Shown here: one piece after another, positions 50,543 to 58,784 of the stretch | Numbering within the stretch: the stretch's first letter is position 1 | Layout of the letters: every line of letters begins with the position of its first letter | NCBI GenBank assembly: GCA_041746105.1 | Contig: JBGTHP010000017.1 | Coordinates: 186,001 to 250,000 of the forward strand | Source: JBFHRE01 sp041746105 | GTDB lineage: Bacteria > Actinomycetota > Acidimicrobiia > Spongiisociales > ZC4RG35 | DNA: 64,000 nt | Reading direction: 5' to 3' | Program-made: the position numbers and the translations under genes | Notes under the pieces: generated by a model | The model's input: only the letters and a program-made list of their open reading frames with translations | The model's database searches: none | Told to the model about the DNA's origin: nothing

Positions 50543-52944
50543 GCTCGCAGCCTTTCGTTCTTCGGGTCCCATGCAGGCTCGGCCAGCACCTGGCCTCGGC
50601 GATGTTCGCCCATGATCTGCACTTCAAAGGTCGAACCTGGCCCTGCCCACCGCGGCTCGACATATGCAAAGAAGAGGCTTTTGCCAACCGAGTGGCCGTA
50701 AGCACCGCCGGTTGTGATCCCGACGATCCGGCCGTCCACCAAAACCGGCTCATTGCCGCGGCAATCGGAGTCGGCGGCATCCAGCTCGCAGTAGACACAC
50801 ACCTGGGTGATCCCCTCGGTCCGCCGGCTCTCGACCGCCGCCTTGCCGATGAACTCCTTGTGGTAGTCGACGAAACGTTCGATATCGGCCTCGATCGGGG
50901 TGATCTCGGTGGTCAATTCGCCCCCCCACGCCTTGTAACCCTTCTCCATCCGCATCACATTCATCGCGTAGGAACCAAAGTCGACGATGTCGAACTGCTC
51001 GCCGGCCGTAGTGATCGCCGAATAGAGGTCGCCGATCCGCTCCAGCGGGCAGTGCAGTTCCCAACCCAACTCGCCTACATACGAGACCCGAAGCGCGATG
51101 CAGGGAACCCCGGCAACAACCAATTCTCGGGCGGTCAGCCAGGGAAAGTCATCGTTGTCGAGGCTGGAATGGGTCAAACCTGCAAGGACCTCACGCGAGC
51201 GGGGACCGGTGACCGCCAGGATTCCGGTCGAATCCGTCACGTCGACGATCTCGACCTCCTCGCCATCAGTATTGTGCATCGTCAGCCAGTCCAGATCGTG
51301 GTGTTGGCCGACAACCGCCGAGTTGAGATAGAAGCGGTCATTCGCGAGGCGCGTGACGGTCATCTCGGACTCGATCCCTCCCAACTCGGTCAGCATGTGG
51401 ACGAGCCGGATGCCTCCGGCGCCAGGAAGTCGGTTGGCGCTGAGCCGGTCGAGGAGTTTGGCGGCGTCAGGGCCCCTTACCTCGATCTTTGAAAAAGCGG
51501 TGATGTCGGCCAAACCTACCCGTTCCCGGATCGCCCTGACCTCCTCGCCCACGATCGCAAACGCGTTGGATCTTCGGAAGGAATGACCTTCTGGTTCCGG
51601 CGAGAAGTATTGGGCCCGCTCCCAGCCATACACCTCGTGCCATCGAGCACCTTTGGCGCCGAGGGTGTCGTAGAGCGGAGTGGTCTTGACCGGTCGGCCC
51701 GCCTCCCGGTATTCACCAGGAAGTCGAACCTGATACATCTCGTGGTATTCGTCGATCGACTTCGCGGTGGTGTACTCGACGTCGGCGTAGGGACCGAAGC
51801 GCCGGGGGTCCATCTCTCGGACGTTGATCTCGGTCTGTCCGTGCACCATCCACTGGGCGAGATACTTGCCGGCGCCCGGGCCCTGAGTGATCCCGATCGA
51901 GGCCCCGACACACATCCAGTAGTTCCGAAGCCCAGGTGCGGGTCCCATCAAAAAGCCGCCGTCGGGGGTGTGGGTGATCGGTCCGCTCACCACCTGCTTG
52001 ATTCCGGCCTCGGCAAAGCTCGGTATCCGCTCGCCCGCCAGTTCGATCCAGGGCATGAGCTGCTCGATGTCGGGTGGCGTCAGTTCGAAGCTGGAATCCC
52101 AGCTGAACCCCCCGGCGCCCACCGTGCGGGCCCCCCTGGTTTCGTATGGTCCAATGATGAGTCCATCGTGTTCTCGCCGGTAATAACAGGAGGCCCGCGG
52201 ATCACGAGTGACCGGGGGTTCAAACCCCAGTTGCGCCACCGCCGGGATGGCACTGGTCACGAGGTACTGGTGATCCATCGAGACGATGGGAACGTCCAGA
52301 CCCACCATGGCCCCCAATTGCGGGCCGTAGTGCCCTGCGGCATTGACCACATGCTCGGCAACGATCGTGCCTTGCCCGGTTTGGACTTCCCAACGCCCGT
52401 CGTTCAACTGGCGCATTCCCGTGACACGGTTGTGGAGAACGATCTCGGCCCCCAGTTGTTTGGCGCCGGCCGCCATCGCGTTGGTGGCCATCGACGGGTC
52501 GGTCCATCCGTCGCCGGGAGTGTGGAAACCCATCTTTACGTCAGGGATGTCGATCAGTGGGTTGATGGCCGGTATCTCGGCCGGGGAAACTATGTGCGAT
52601 TCCACCCCGATCAGGTCGAGCACACCCTTGACGGTGTGGAACCAGTCGACCTCATCCTGGTTGGTGGCCAGTCGGAGGGCACCACAACGATGGAACCCTG
52701 TACTGAACCCGGTCTCGGCTTCCAGTCGCTGATAGAGGTCGACCCCGTAGGCGTGGACCTTGGCCATGTTGAGACTTCCGATGAAATGAGGGGTCAGGCC
52801 TGCCGCATGCCAGGTAGAGCCAGAGGTGAGTTCGCCCTTTTCTATCAGTACGAGATCCGACCATCCCTCATGGGCGAGGTGATACAGGAGGCCCACCCCC
52901 ATGGCGCCTCCACCGACGATCACGCATCGGGCTTCAGTTCTCAT
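50539..52944 (-). CDS. Dimethylglycine/sarcosine dehydrogenase-like flavoprotein (copy B)
   Basis: An 801-aa DAO-GcvT two-domain protein like copy A but clearly diverged (CVIVGGGAMGVGLLYHLAHEG, GSTWHAAGLTPHFIGSLN with the FAD histidine). The GcvT-like half includes YVGELGWELHCP, GYKAWGGELTTEITPIEADIERF and ending GHSVGKSLFFAYVEP. It is coupled to the MttB-family gene, so dimethylglycine produced there is a likely substrate. An SD (GGAGG) precedes the ATG at 52944. Confidence 0.86.
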   Translation of the reverse strand: MRTEARCVIVGGGAMGVGLLYHLAHEGWSDLVLIEKGELTSGSTWHAAGLTPHFIGSLNMAKVHAYGVDLYQRLEAETGFSTGFHRCGALRLATNQDEVDWFHTVKGVLDLIGVESHIVSPAEIPAINPLIDIPDVKMGFHTPGDGWTDPSMATNAMAAGAKQLGAEIVLHNRVTGMRQLNDGRWEVQTGQGTIVAEHVVNAAGHYGPQLGAMVGLDVPIVSMDHQYLVTSAIPAVAQLGFEPPVTRDPRASCYYRREHDGLIIGPYETRGARTVGAGGFSWDSSFELTPPDIEQLMPWIELAGERIPSFAEAGIKQVVSGPITHTPDGGFLMGPAPGLRNYWMCVGASIGITQGPGAGKYLAQWMVHGQTEINVREMDPRRFGPYADVEYTTAKSIDEYHEMYQVRLPGEYREAGRPVKTTPLYDTLGAKGARWHEVYGWERAQYFSPEPEGHSFRRSNAFAIVGEEVRAIRERVGLADITAFSKIEVRGPDAAKLLDRLSANRLPGAGGIRLVHMLTELGGIESEMTVTRLANDRFYLNSAVVGQHHDLDWLTMHNTDGEEVEIVDVTDSTGILAVTGPRSREVLAGLTHSSLDNDDFPWLTARELVVAGVPCIALRVSYVGELGWELHCPLERIGDLYSAITTAGEQFDIVDFGSYAMNVMRMEKGYKAWGGELTTEITPIEADIERFVDYHKEFIGKAAVESRRTEGITQVCVYCELDAADSDCRGNEPVLVDGRIVGITTGGAYGHSVGKSLFFAYVEPRWAGPGSTFEVQIMGEHRRGQVLAEPAWDPKNERLRA

Positions 52945-53245
52945 GTGGCCTCCGCCTTCAACTCATTCCATTCATCAGAACGTCCCACTCACCGCAACGC
53001 CAGGTTACACATCCCATCTCTAACCAGAGCCACGGATGCGTTCCAAAAACCTTTTATTGGTTCGCGATTGCTTGGCGTGCGTGGCACAATGGTGGCAGAC
53101 ACAGGTACCACGACAACCTGCTCAGCCGGGAACGAATAGTCCTCTGCATGCGTGGTACCGGTGGACAAGGTCACCAGGGTCGACCTGTCACAGTCAACAA
53201 AGGATCGGCCGCCGCGCGCGGCCAGAAGTAGAAAAGGAAAAAAAC
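52945..53245. other. Structured intergenic region upstream of a tiny gene
   Basis: No protein gene is clear. It holds a degenerate IclR site (52965-52981), GGTACCACG (53104-53112) and its exact complement CGTGGTACC (53151-53159) with a 38-nt loop, and a GC hairpin (GGCCGC-CGCGC-GCGGCC) just before the SD of the 48-codon gene. This could be an RNA leader or riboswitch-like element, or a small RNA; no known family is recognised. Confidence 0.4.
52965..52981. promoter_or_regulatory. Degenerate IclR operator candidate, site 3
   Basis: ATTCCATTCATCAGAAC keeps the GTTCCR-N5-YGGAAC layout of the sites at 48188 and 61229, with two changes (A for G at each outer or inner G position). It lies 21 nt upstream of the copy B flavoprotein start. 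Confidence 0.4.
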
Positions 53246-53392
53246 ATGCAATCCCTGCATCTCCTCCTCGTCGCGCTCGCGCGGCGACCGGAGACTGAGC
53301 TGATCGCACCTCGCCTCGGTCGCGAAGAGCGAGCCGACGCGGCGCGCCGCAGGCGGCGCTCGACGCTGACCAGCGAGAAGCGGGCCAGCTGA
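53246..53392 (+). CDS. Small basic hypothetical protein
   Basis: A 48-aa protein. It starts MQSLHLLLVALARRPETE and ends in an arginine-rich run (ADAARRRRRST). Not recognised. The strong AAAAGGAAAA Shine-Dalgarno before the ATG and the hairpin right after the stop support a real small gene. The possible leader structure upstream is described separately. Confidence 0.45.
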   Translation: MQSLHLLLVALARRPETELIAPRLGREERADAARRRRRSTLTSEKRAS

Positions 53393-53394
53393 TC

Positions 53395-53425
53395 ATGAGG
53401 GGAGCGGTTGAACCGCTCCCCTCAT
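53395..53425 (+). terminator. Hairpin terminator after the small gene
   Basis: A perfect 13-bp stem (ATGAGGGGAGCGG at 53395-53407 with CCGCTCCCCTCAT at 53413-53425) and loop TTGAA, starting 2 nt after the stop codon of the 48-aa gene. No clear T-run follows. It separates the small gene from the dehydrogenase gene downstream. Confidence 0.75.
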
Positions 53426-53467
53426 TCGATACTCTCCTTCCACCAACCACGCGAGGAGAGTCGACAA

Positions 53468-54421
53468 GTGCAGATCGGTTTCATCGGACTCGGGAATATC
53501 GGTAGCAAGCTGTCCACGAGTCTCGTGCGCAACGGATTCGACGTCACGGTTCTCGATCTACTCCCTGAGGCGATGGAGAGGCTCGTTGCGGCGGGCGCCT
53601 CCGCCGGGACCACCCCCCGAGGAATTGCTGAATCAAACGAAGTTGTAATCACTTGTCTCCCCAATCCCAAAGCGTCGGCGGCGGTACTCGAGGGCCCCGA
53701 CGGGATCATCGCCGGAATCGGGCCGGGCAAGATCTGGGCCGAGATGAGTACCACCGATCACGACGAAATCCTCCGCCTCGGCGCCCTCGTGGCGGCCAAG
53801 GGCGGAGCGGCGGTCGATTGTCCCGTTTCCGGAGGCTGTCATCGAGCCGCCACCGGCAACATCTCGATCCTGGCCGGCTGCGAACGGAACACATTTGAGC
53901 GGATGCTCCCGGTTCTGACCGCCATGGGCCGCCAGATACTCCATACCGGGCCGCTGGGTAGCGCATCGGTGCTGAAGGTGATGACCAACTTTCTCGCCAC
54001 CGCCAACCTCGTTGCGTTGTGCGAAGCACTCGTGGTCTCCAAGCAGGCAGGATTGGATCTCGCCACGACCTACGAGGCGATCCGCATCTCATCTGGCAAC
54101 TCCTTCGTCCACGAAACCGAGAGCCAGTTGATCCTGAACGGATCGCGCAAGATCGATTTCACCATGGACCTGCTCCTCAAAGACGTGTCCTTGTTTCAGC
54201 AGATCGCCGAGGACACAGGTACAGAACTCGAACTCTCTCCCCTCCTCGTGTCAATGGCCGAGGATGCAATCGATAGATACGGGCCACGAGAATGGTCGTC
54301 GAACATCATCCGACGTCTCGAAGACCGTATGGGAATCGCGGTGACCGCCCCCGGGTTTCCCGAAGAACTCCACGACGATGAGCCGGAGGTTCCCGGTTTT
54401 GAGGTGTGGCGACTCAGCTGA
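53468..54421 (+). CDS. NAD(P)-dependent beta-hydroxyacid dehydrogenase
   Basis: A 317-aa enzyme of the 3-hydroxyisobutyrate dehydrogenase family. The N-terminal Rossmann fold is GFIGLGNIGSKLSTSLVRNG. The substrate signature DCPVSGGCHRAATGNISILAGC (glycine- and serine-rich) and the catalytic lysine region LGSASVLKVMTNFLATANLVAL follow. The substrate may be a hydroxylated or quaternary-ammonium carboxylate; no more can be said. GTG start at 53468 with GAGGAGAG before it. It is opposite to, and 8 nt overlapping with, the thioesterase gene. Confidence 0.85.
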   Translation: MQIGFIGLGNIGSKLSTSLVRNGFDVTVLDLLPEAMERLVAAGASAGTTPRGIAESNEVVITCLPNPKASAAVLEGPDGIIAGIGPGKIWAEMSTTDHDEILRLGALVAAKGGAAVDCPVSGGCHRAATGNISILAGCERNTFERMLPVLTAMGRQILHTGPLGSASVLKVMTNFLATANLVALCEALVVSKQAGLDLATTYEAIRISSGNSFVHETESQLILNGSRKIDFTMDLLLKDVSLFQQIAEDTGTELELSPLLVSMAEDAIDRYGPREWSSNIIRRLEDRMGIAVTAPGFPEELHDDEPEVPGFEVWRLS

Positions 54422-54863
54422 TGGGTCGGACTGCCCTGCCCGCCCAGTCCGGCCGATCGACCATCCAATCCATCGCACCCTGACGGAACCAATCAGGCAT
54501 CGACGCCACCTTGACGGTGGCAAGGTCGACGTGCAGCAACATCGTTTCAAAAGTGGCGGCCTCGAAATCCAATCCCTCTCCTGTCAACACCTCCACCATG
54601 TGCAAGCGTTTGGTGTCAACCCCGACGACGTATGCCTGGGCCACCAGACCAACTCCAGGAGGAACCTCGCGCAGGAATCGCAGATGGGTCTCGGCCGTAT
54701 AGAAGGTACCGCCCTCGCGGTCTCGATACTGCTGACCAAAACCCAACTCGACCAGAGCATGATCTATCCCGTCGGCGAACGTCCTGGCGTACGCCCACTC
54801 GGTCAGATGACCGTTGTAGTCGATCCAGTCGGGGCCAGGCGTCACCCGGTAGGCGGGGATCAT
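54414..54863 (-). CDS. Hot-dog thioesterase (betainyl-CoA thioesterase-like)
   Basis: A 149-aa single hot-dog domain. Its DWIDYNGHLTEWAY, THLRFLREV and DTKRLHMVEVL motifs match the C-terminal domain of the dehydrogenase-thioesterase fusion at 58785 (DWVDYNDHMTESAY, SHLVYLQEV, DHKRLHIFHAM), so they are paralogues. It may hydrolyse carnitinyl-CoA or betainyl-CoA. The ATG at 54863 is fused to the hydratase stop as TGATG. Confidence 0.82.
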   Translation of the reverse strand: MIPAYRVTPGPDWIDYNGHLTEWAYARTFADGIDHALVELGFGQQYRDREGGTFYTAETHLRFLREVPPGVGLVAQAYVVGVDTKRLHMVEVLTGEGLDFEAATFETMLLHVDLATVKVASMPDWFRQGAMDWMVDRPDWAGRAVRPIS

Positions 54864-55642
54864 CACCGCCCTTTCCACACCGGGGGACGTTTCTCGGTAA
54901 AAGAGAGAGGCCCCTCGACGGCGTCCTCGGAGGCAAGCATCCTCTCGTAGCTTTCGACATTGCCGGAGCGCATCAGTTTGTAGGAATCCGCCATCGACAA
55001 ACCGTCAAATCGCCTCAACAGGTCGAGAATCGCCGAGATCGCGAGCGGTGCTTTCGAGACCACTTGATCCGCAAGGTCGCGTGCGGCTTCCATCAGTCCT
55101 TGCGCCGGGACCACCCGATTGACCAAACCATGGGCGAACGCCTCGTCTGCGCTCAGCCTCCGGCCGAGAAGAAGCATCTCGAGGGCAAGAGGTCGCGGCA
55201 GCAGCCGGGGCAAACAAACACTGCCGACGTCGGGAATGATTCCGACACCGGTCTCCGGAAGCAGGAAGGTGGCATGCTGGGCGGCGACAACCAGATCGGC
55301 ATTCATCGCCATCTCGAAACCGCCACCAACGGCCATACCGTTGATTGCGGCAATCACCGGCTTGGTCAATCCCGGCAATTCCGGAAACCCGCCGAAACCT
55401 CCCTCGCCGTAGTCGGATTCGTAGGCCTCTCCTCCAGCGGCCGCAGTGAGATCCCAACCAGCTGAAAAGAATCGCTCACCAGCCCCTGTGATGATCGCCA
55501 CCCGCAGATCGGGATCGTCACGGAACGAGGCGAAAACCGCGCCCAACTCGCGGCTGGTGGCAGCATCGATCGCGTTTGCCTTTCCGCGGTCGAGAGTTAC
55601 GGTGAGAACCCCACCCTCCGAGCCGACACGAAATCCGCTCAT
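54863..55642 (-). CDS. Enoyl-CoA hydratase, CaiD-like
   Basis: A 259-aa crotonase. The oxyanion-hole regions are AGWDLTAAAGG and NGMAVGGGFEMAMNADLVVAA. The stretch LPETGVGIIPDVGSV followed by LLGRRLSADEAFAHGLVNRVV is close to the carnitinyl-CoA dehydratase CaiD pattern (EAKLGIVPDSGG and TGRRMGAEEA). It would hydrate crotonobetainyl-CoA to carnitinyl-CoA. It is coupled to the synthetase upstream (ATGA) and the thioesterase downstream. Confidence 0.85.
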   Translation of the reverse strand: MSGFRVGSEGGVLTVTLDRGKANAIDAATSRELGAVFASFRDDPDLRVAIITGAGERFFSAGWDLTAAAGGEAYESDYGEGGFGGFPELPGLTKPVIAAINGMAVGGGFEMAMNADLVVAAQHATFLLPETGVGIIPDVGSVCLPRLLPRPLALEMLLLGRRLSADEAFAHGLVNRVVPAQGLMEAARDLADQVVSKAPLAISAILDLLRRFDGLSMADSYKLMRSGNVESYERMLASEDAVEGPLSFTEKRPPVWKGR

Positions 55643-57630
55643 GACTCGACCAGCCACAGAACGTCAAGGGCAACGGGGCCATCGGTGGTCACGGCGAGCG
55701 GGTTCACCTCGAGTTCGACCGTATCGGGATGCGCCAGAGCGGCATCCACAATCGCGACAATCGCCTCGGCGAGGAGGCCCCGGTCGGCGCCGGGCCGGCC
55801 CCTATGGCCTTCGAGCAGTTTGGAGATCCGCAACGTTCCCAACATTGCCATCAGGTCCCCTTTCGTCACCGGCGCCAGCGCCACCGCCACGTCGTCGATC
55901 AACTCAACCAGGACGCCGCCGCTTCCTACGGTCACCGCCCAGCCTATGGGGGTTTGACGGCGCACGGCCACCACCAGCTCGGCCACGATCCCGGTTGCCA
56001 TCCGCTCGACAAGCACTGTCGCGGCGAGGGGTGCCATCTGCGTGGCAGCAGCTTCGACCTCTTGACGATCTCCCAGACCCAAAAGGACTCCGCCCACATC
56101 GGACTTGTGATCCAATCCCATCGCCTTGATCACCACCGGGTAACCCAAGCCGTCGGCGGCCTCGCCCGCCGTGTCGATGGGTGCCTCGGTGAACGCCGGA
56201 AGTTTCACCCAATCACCGAGTCGGCGCCGGGCATCGGTGTCGTCGAGGCGGCGGGGAATCCCGGCAGGGGCGGCCACCTCCAGGTGTGCCGACCCGACTC
56301 TCGCCGGCGCCGACGCCACCTCGAATGCTCGCAATGTCTCGTCGATCCCGCTGGAAATCGGAATGCCGACCGCCGCCAGGCGTTCGGCGACGGTCAGAGG
56401 AAGGTTCTCCGGGAGCGTTGCAGTCACCACAACCGGACGGCCGGTTGCGCGGTGGGCATCGATCCACGCCTCCAACGTCGGCTGCCAGCCAGAATGATCG
56501 AGACCCGGCGCCGGGAAGTCGAGGATGAGCATGCCGGCGTCGACCGGTGACGTCAGCGCCTCGGCGAAACAGGCAGTCATCCGCTCCCGGTCACCCCAGA
56601 TGAAAGTGTGATAGTCGAACGGGTTGCTGATGGCCACTTTGTGATCGAGGATCAACGACAGCGCCTCAACCGAGTCGGGAGAGAACTCCGGGAACTCGAT
56701 CGCTTTTCCCTGAGCCCGATCGGCCACCAATCCTGCCTCCCCGCCTGAGCACGACAGCGATACCAGGCGGGGGCCGGGCAGTCGGCCGTAAAAATGAAAA
56801 AGACCGAGCGTCGAAAGAAACTCCGGGATCGTTTCCACCTGGCCGATGCCGTATCGGGCGAAAAGGGCGTCATAGGTCTCGGCGGAGCCGGCCATCGAGG
56901 CGGTGTGGGTGCGGGCGATCGCAGATCCCTTGGCACTCCGGCCGGTCTTCAGCACCACGATCGGTTTTCCGACGGCGGCGGCGGAGGAGGCGATGACCGG
57001 GAGTCGGTTGGGGTCGGTGAGTCCTTCGATGTGGGCGCCGATTGCGCTCACTCTTTCATCGGCGACCATGGCCTCCAACACATCCTCGATCCTGACCGAT
57101 GCCTGGTTGCCGAGCGTGACCATGAAAGCAATCGGCAAGGCCCGCTGTTGCATCGTCAGGCTGATGGCGATGTTGCCCGACTGGGTGACGATGCCCACTC
57201 CACGATCCACCCGGCTCACCCCCTGCACGTCGGGCCAGAGGGCGGCTCCCGACAACGCATTGATGAAGCCGTGGCAGTTGGGTCCAATCACCGGCATCTT
57301 TCCGGCAGCGGAGAGCATCCGGTCCTGCAGTTCGCGGCCAAGGTCGTCCGCCTCGGCGAACCCGGCGCTGTAACAAACCGCCCCCCCGCAACCCATTTCG
57401 GCCAACTCGGCGACAACCTGAGGAACCCGTTCCCGCCCTACTGCCACCAGTGCGGCATCGGGAATCGACGGGAGATCGGCGAGCGAGGAGTAGGCGTCGC
57501 TGCGATTCGGGTTGACCAGCCAGACGTCGCCGTCGAAACCGAGGTCGCGACATTGAGCGGCGGCGTTGAGCGCCGGGCCACCACCGATCAAGGCAATCGC
57601 CCCGGGATGGAGGAGGCGGTCCAGGTTCAA
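55639..57630 (-). CDS. ADP-forming acyl-CoA synthetase
   Basis: A 663-aa fused alpha-beta protein of the acyl-CoA synthetase (NDP-forming) type: CoA-binding domain at residues about 5-100, succinyl-CoA ligase-like domain (GVGIVTQSGNIAISL), the catalytic histidine loop ARTHTASMAGS (about residue 245), and C-terminal ATP-grasp (GYPVVIKAMGLDHKSDVGGV, VELEVNPLAV). It is suggested to activate a quaternary-ammonium carboxylate (gamma-butyrobetaine, crotonobetaine or carnitine) to its CoA ester, replacing the CaiC ligase. Substrate is inferred from context. Confidence 0.86.
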   Translation of the reverse strand: MNLDRLLHPGAIALIGGGPALNAAAQCRDLGFDGDVWLVNPNRSDAYSSLADLPSIPDAALVAVGRERVPQVVAELAEMGCGGAVCYSAGFAEADDLGRELQDRMLSAAGKMPVIGPNCHGFINALSGAALWPDVQGVSRVDRGVGIVTQSGNIAISLTMQQRALPIAFMVTLGNQASVRIEDVLEAMVADERVSAIGAHIEGLTDPNRLPVIASSAAAVGKPIVVLKTGRSAKGSAIARTHTASMAGSAETYDALFARYGIGQVETIPEFLSTLGLFHFYGRLPGPRLVSLSCSGGEAGLVADRAQGKAIEFPEFSPDSVEALSLILDHKVAISNPFDYHTFIWGDRERMTACFAEALTSPVDAGMLILDFPAPGLDHSGWQPTLEAWIDAHRATGRPVVVTATLPENLPLTVAERLAAVGIPISSGIDETLRAFEVASAPARVGSAHLEVAAPAGIPRRLDDTDARRRLGDWVKLPAFTEAPIDTAGEAADGLGYPVVIKAMGLDHKSDVGGVLLGLGDRQEVEAAATQMAPLAATVLVERMATGIVAELVVAVRRQTPIGWAVTVGSGGVLVELIDDVAVALAPVTKGDLMAMLGTLRISKLLEGHRGRPGADRGLLAEAIVAIVDAALAHPDTVELEVNPLAVTTDGPVALDVLWLVES

Positions 57631-57631
57631 G

Positions 57632-58783
57632 TCAGCCGCCGAGCGGGCGGAGCATCGCCCGAGAGATGATGTGGCGCTGGATCTCGGAGGTACCGTCCCA
57701 GATCCGCTCGACCCTGGCGTCCCGCCACATTCGCTCCAATGGAAGCTCGTCCATCAGACCCATCCCGCCCAGGATCTGGATCGCTTCGTCGGTGACGAAT
57801 GCCAGCATCTCGGTCGAGGACAGCTTGGCCATGGCGGCATCGGTGTCCGTCATGGTCCCCTGGTCGGCCTTCCAGGCGGCGCGGTAGGTGAGCAGTTCGG
57901 CCGACGCCAGACGGGTGGCCATGTCTGCGAGTTTGAACGAGACTCCCTGGAACTTGCCTATCTGCCGGCCGAACTGGCGTCTGTTGGCAGCCCACTCCGT
58001 GGCGATCTCGATCGCCCGATCGGCCCGGCCCAATGAAGTGGCCGCCACCTGGAGCCGCGTGGCCCCGAGCCATTCATTGGCCACATCGAAACCGCTATGT
58101 TCGACTCCCAGGATCGACGAAACCGGCACTCGGCAGCCGTCGAACTCGAGAACCGAGTTGTTGTAACCGCGGTGCGACACCGACTGATAACCCTTTTTGA
58201 CCTCGAACCCCGGGGTGCCCATGTCGATCAAAAAGCTCGTGATGAGTTTGCGACCGTCTTCCTGTTCGTCGCTCGCCGCAAACAGGATCACGTAGTCGGC
58301 GACATCGGCGTGACTTATGAAATGTTTCGTGCCTGTGATCACATACTCGTCACCGTCCCGCTCTGCCCGGCAACGCATCCCACGCAGATCGGACCCGGCG
58401 TCGGGTTCCGACATTGCGAGGCATTCGACCCGCTCGCCCCGGATGGTGGGAAGCAGGTAGCGCTCGATCTGGTCGCCGGTGCATGCGCGCAGGATGTTGG
58501 ACGGCCGGGCAACGATGTACTGTAGGCCATAGGAGGTACGGCCCAACTGTCGCTCGACGAGGGCGATCGAAAGGTTGTCGAGCCCTCCACCCCCCAGATC
58601 CTCTGGCATGTTGGCGGCGTAGATGCCGGCTTCGAGCGACTTGGCCTTGATCCTTTCCGCCAGGTCTTCAGGAACAAGGCCGAGACGCTCGACCTCTTCC
58701 TCGTGAGGCGCCATCTCCTTGTCGACGAATGAACGAACCATGTCGACGATCATCTTTTGCTCGTCGCTGAGGGAGAACTCCAT
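57632..58783 (-). CDS. Acyl-CoA dehydrogenase (CaiA/gamma-butyrobetainyl-CoA type)
   Basis: A 383-aa flavoenzyme. The signatures are AMSEPDAGSDLRGMRC, FISHADVADYVILFA, RRQFGRQIGKFQGVSF and WDGTSEIQRHIISRAML. Complete length. It would oxidise gamma-butyrobetainyl-CoA to crotonobetainyl-CoA (CaiA counterpart) given its neighbours. It is separated from the synthetase and the dehydrogenase genes by only 1 nt each, so the run is one operon. Confidence 0.86.
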   Translation of the reverse strand: MEFSLSDEQKMIVDMVRSFVDKEMAPHEEEVERLGLVPEDLAERIKAKSLEAGIYAANMPEDLGGGGLDNLSIALVERQLGRTSYGLQYIVARPSNILRACTGDQIERYLLPTIRGERVECLAMSEPDAGSDLRGMRCRAERDGDEYVITGTKHFISHADVADYVILFAASDEQEDGRKLITSFLIDMGTPGFEVKKGYQSVSHRGYNNSVLEFDGCRVPVSSILGVEHSGFDVANEWLGATRLQVAATSLGRADRAIEIATEWAANRRQFGRQIGKFQGVSFKLADMATRLASAELLTYRAAWKADQGTMTDTDAAMAKLSSTEMLAFVTDEAIQILGGMGLMDELPLERMWRDARVERIWDGTSEIQRHIISRAMLRPLGG

Positions 58784-58784
58784 T

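Noticed and set aside
51583..53139. 518-codon plus-strand frame opposite the copy B flavoprotein
   Set aside because: Antisense to a gene with FAD and GcvT motifs; no homology-like features in the product.
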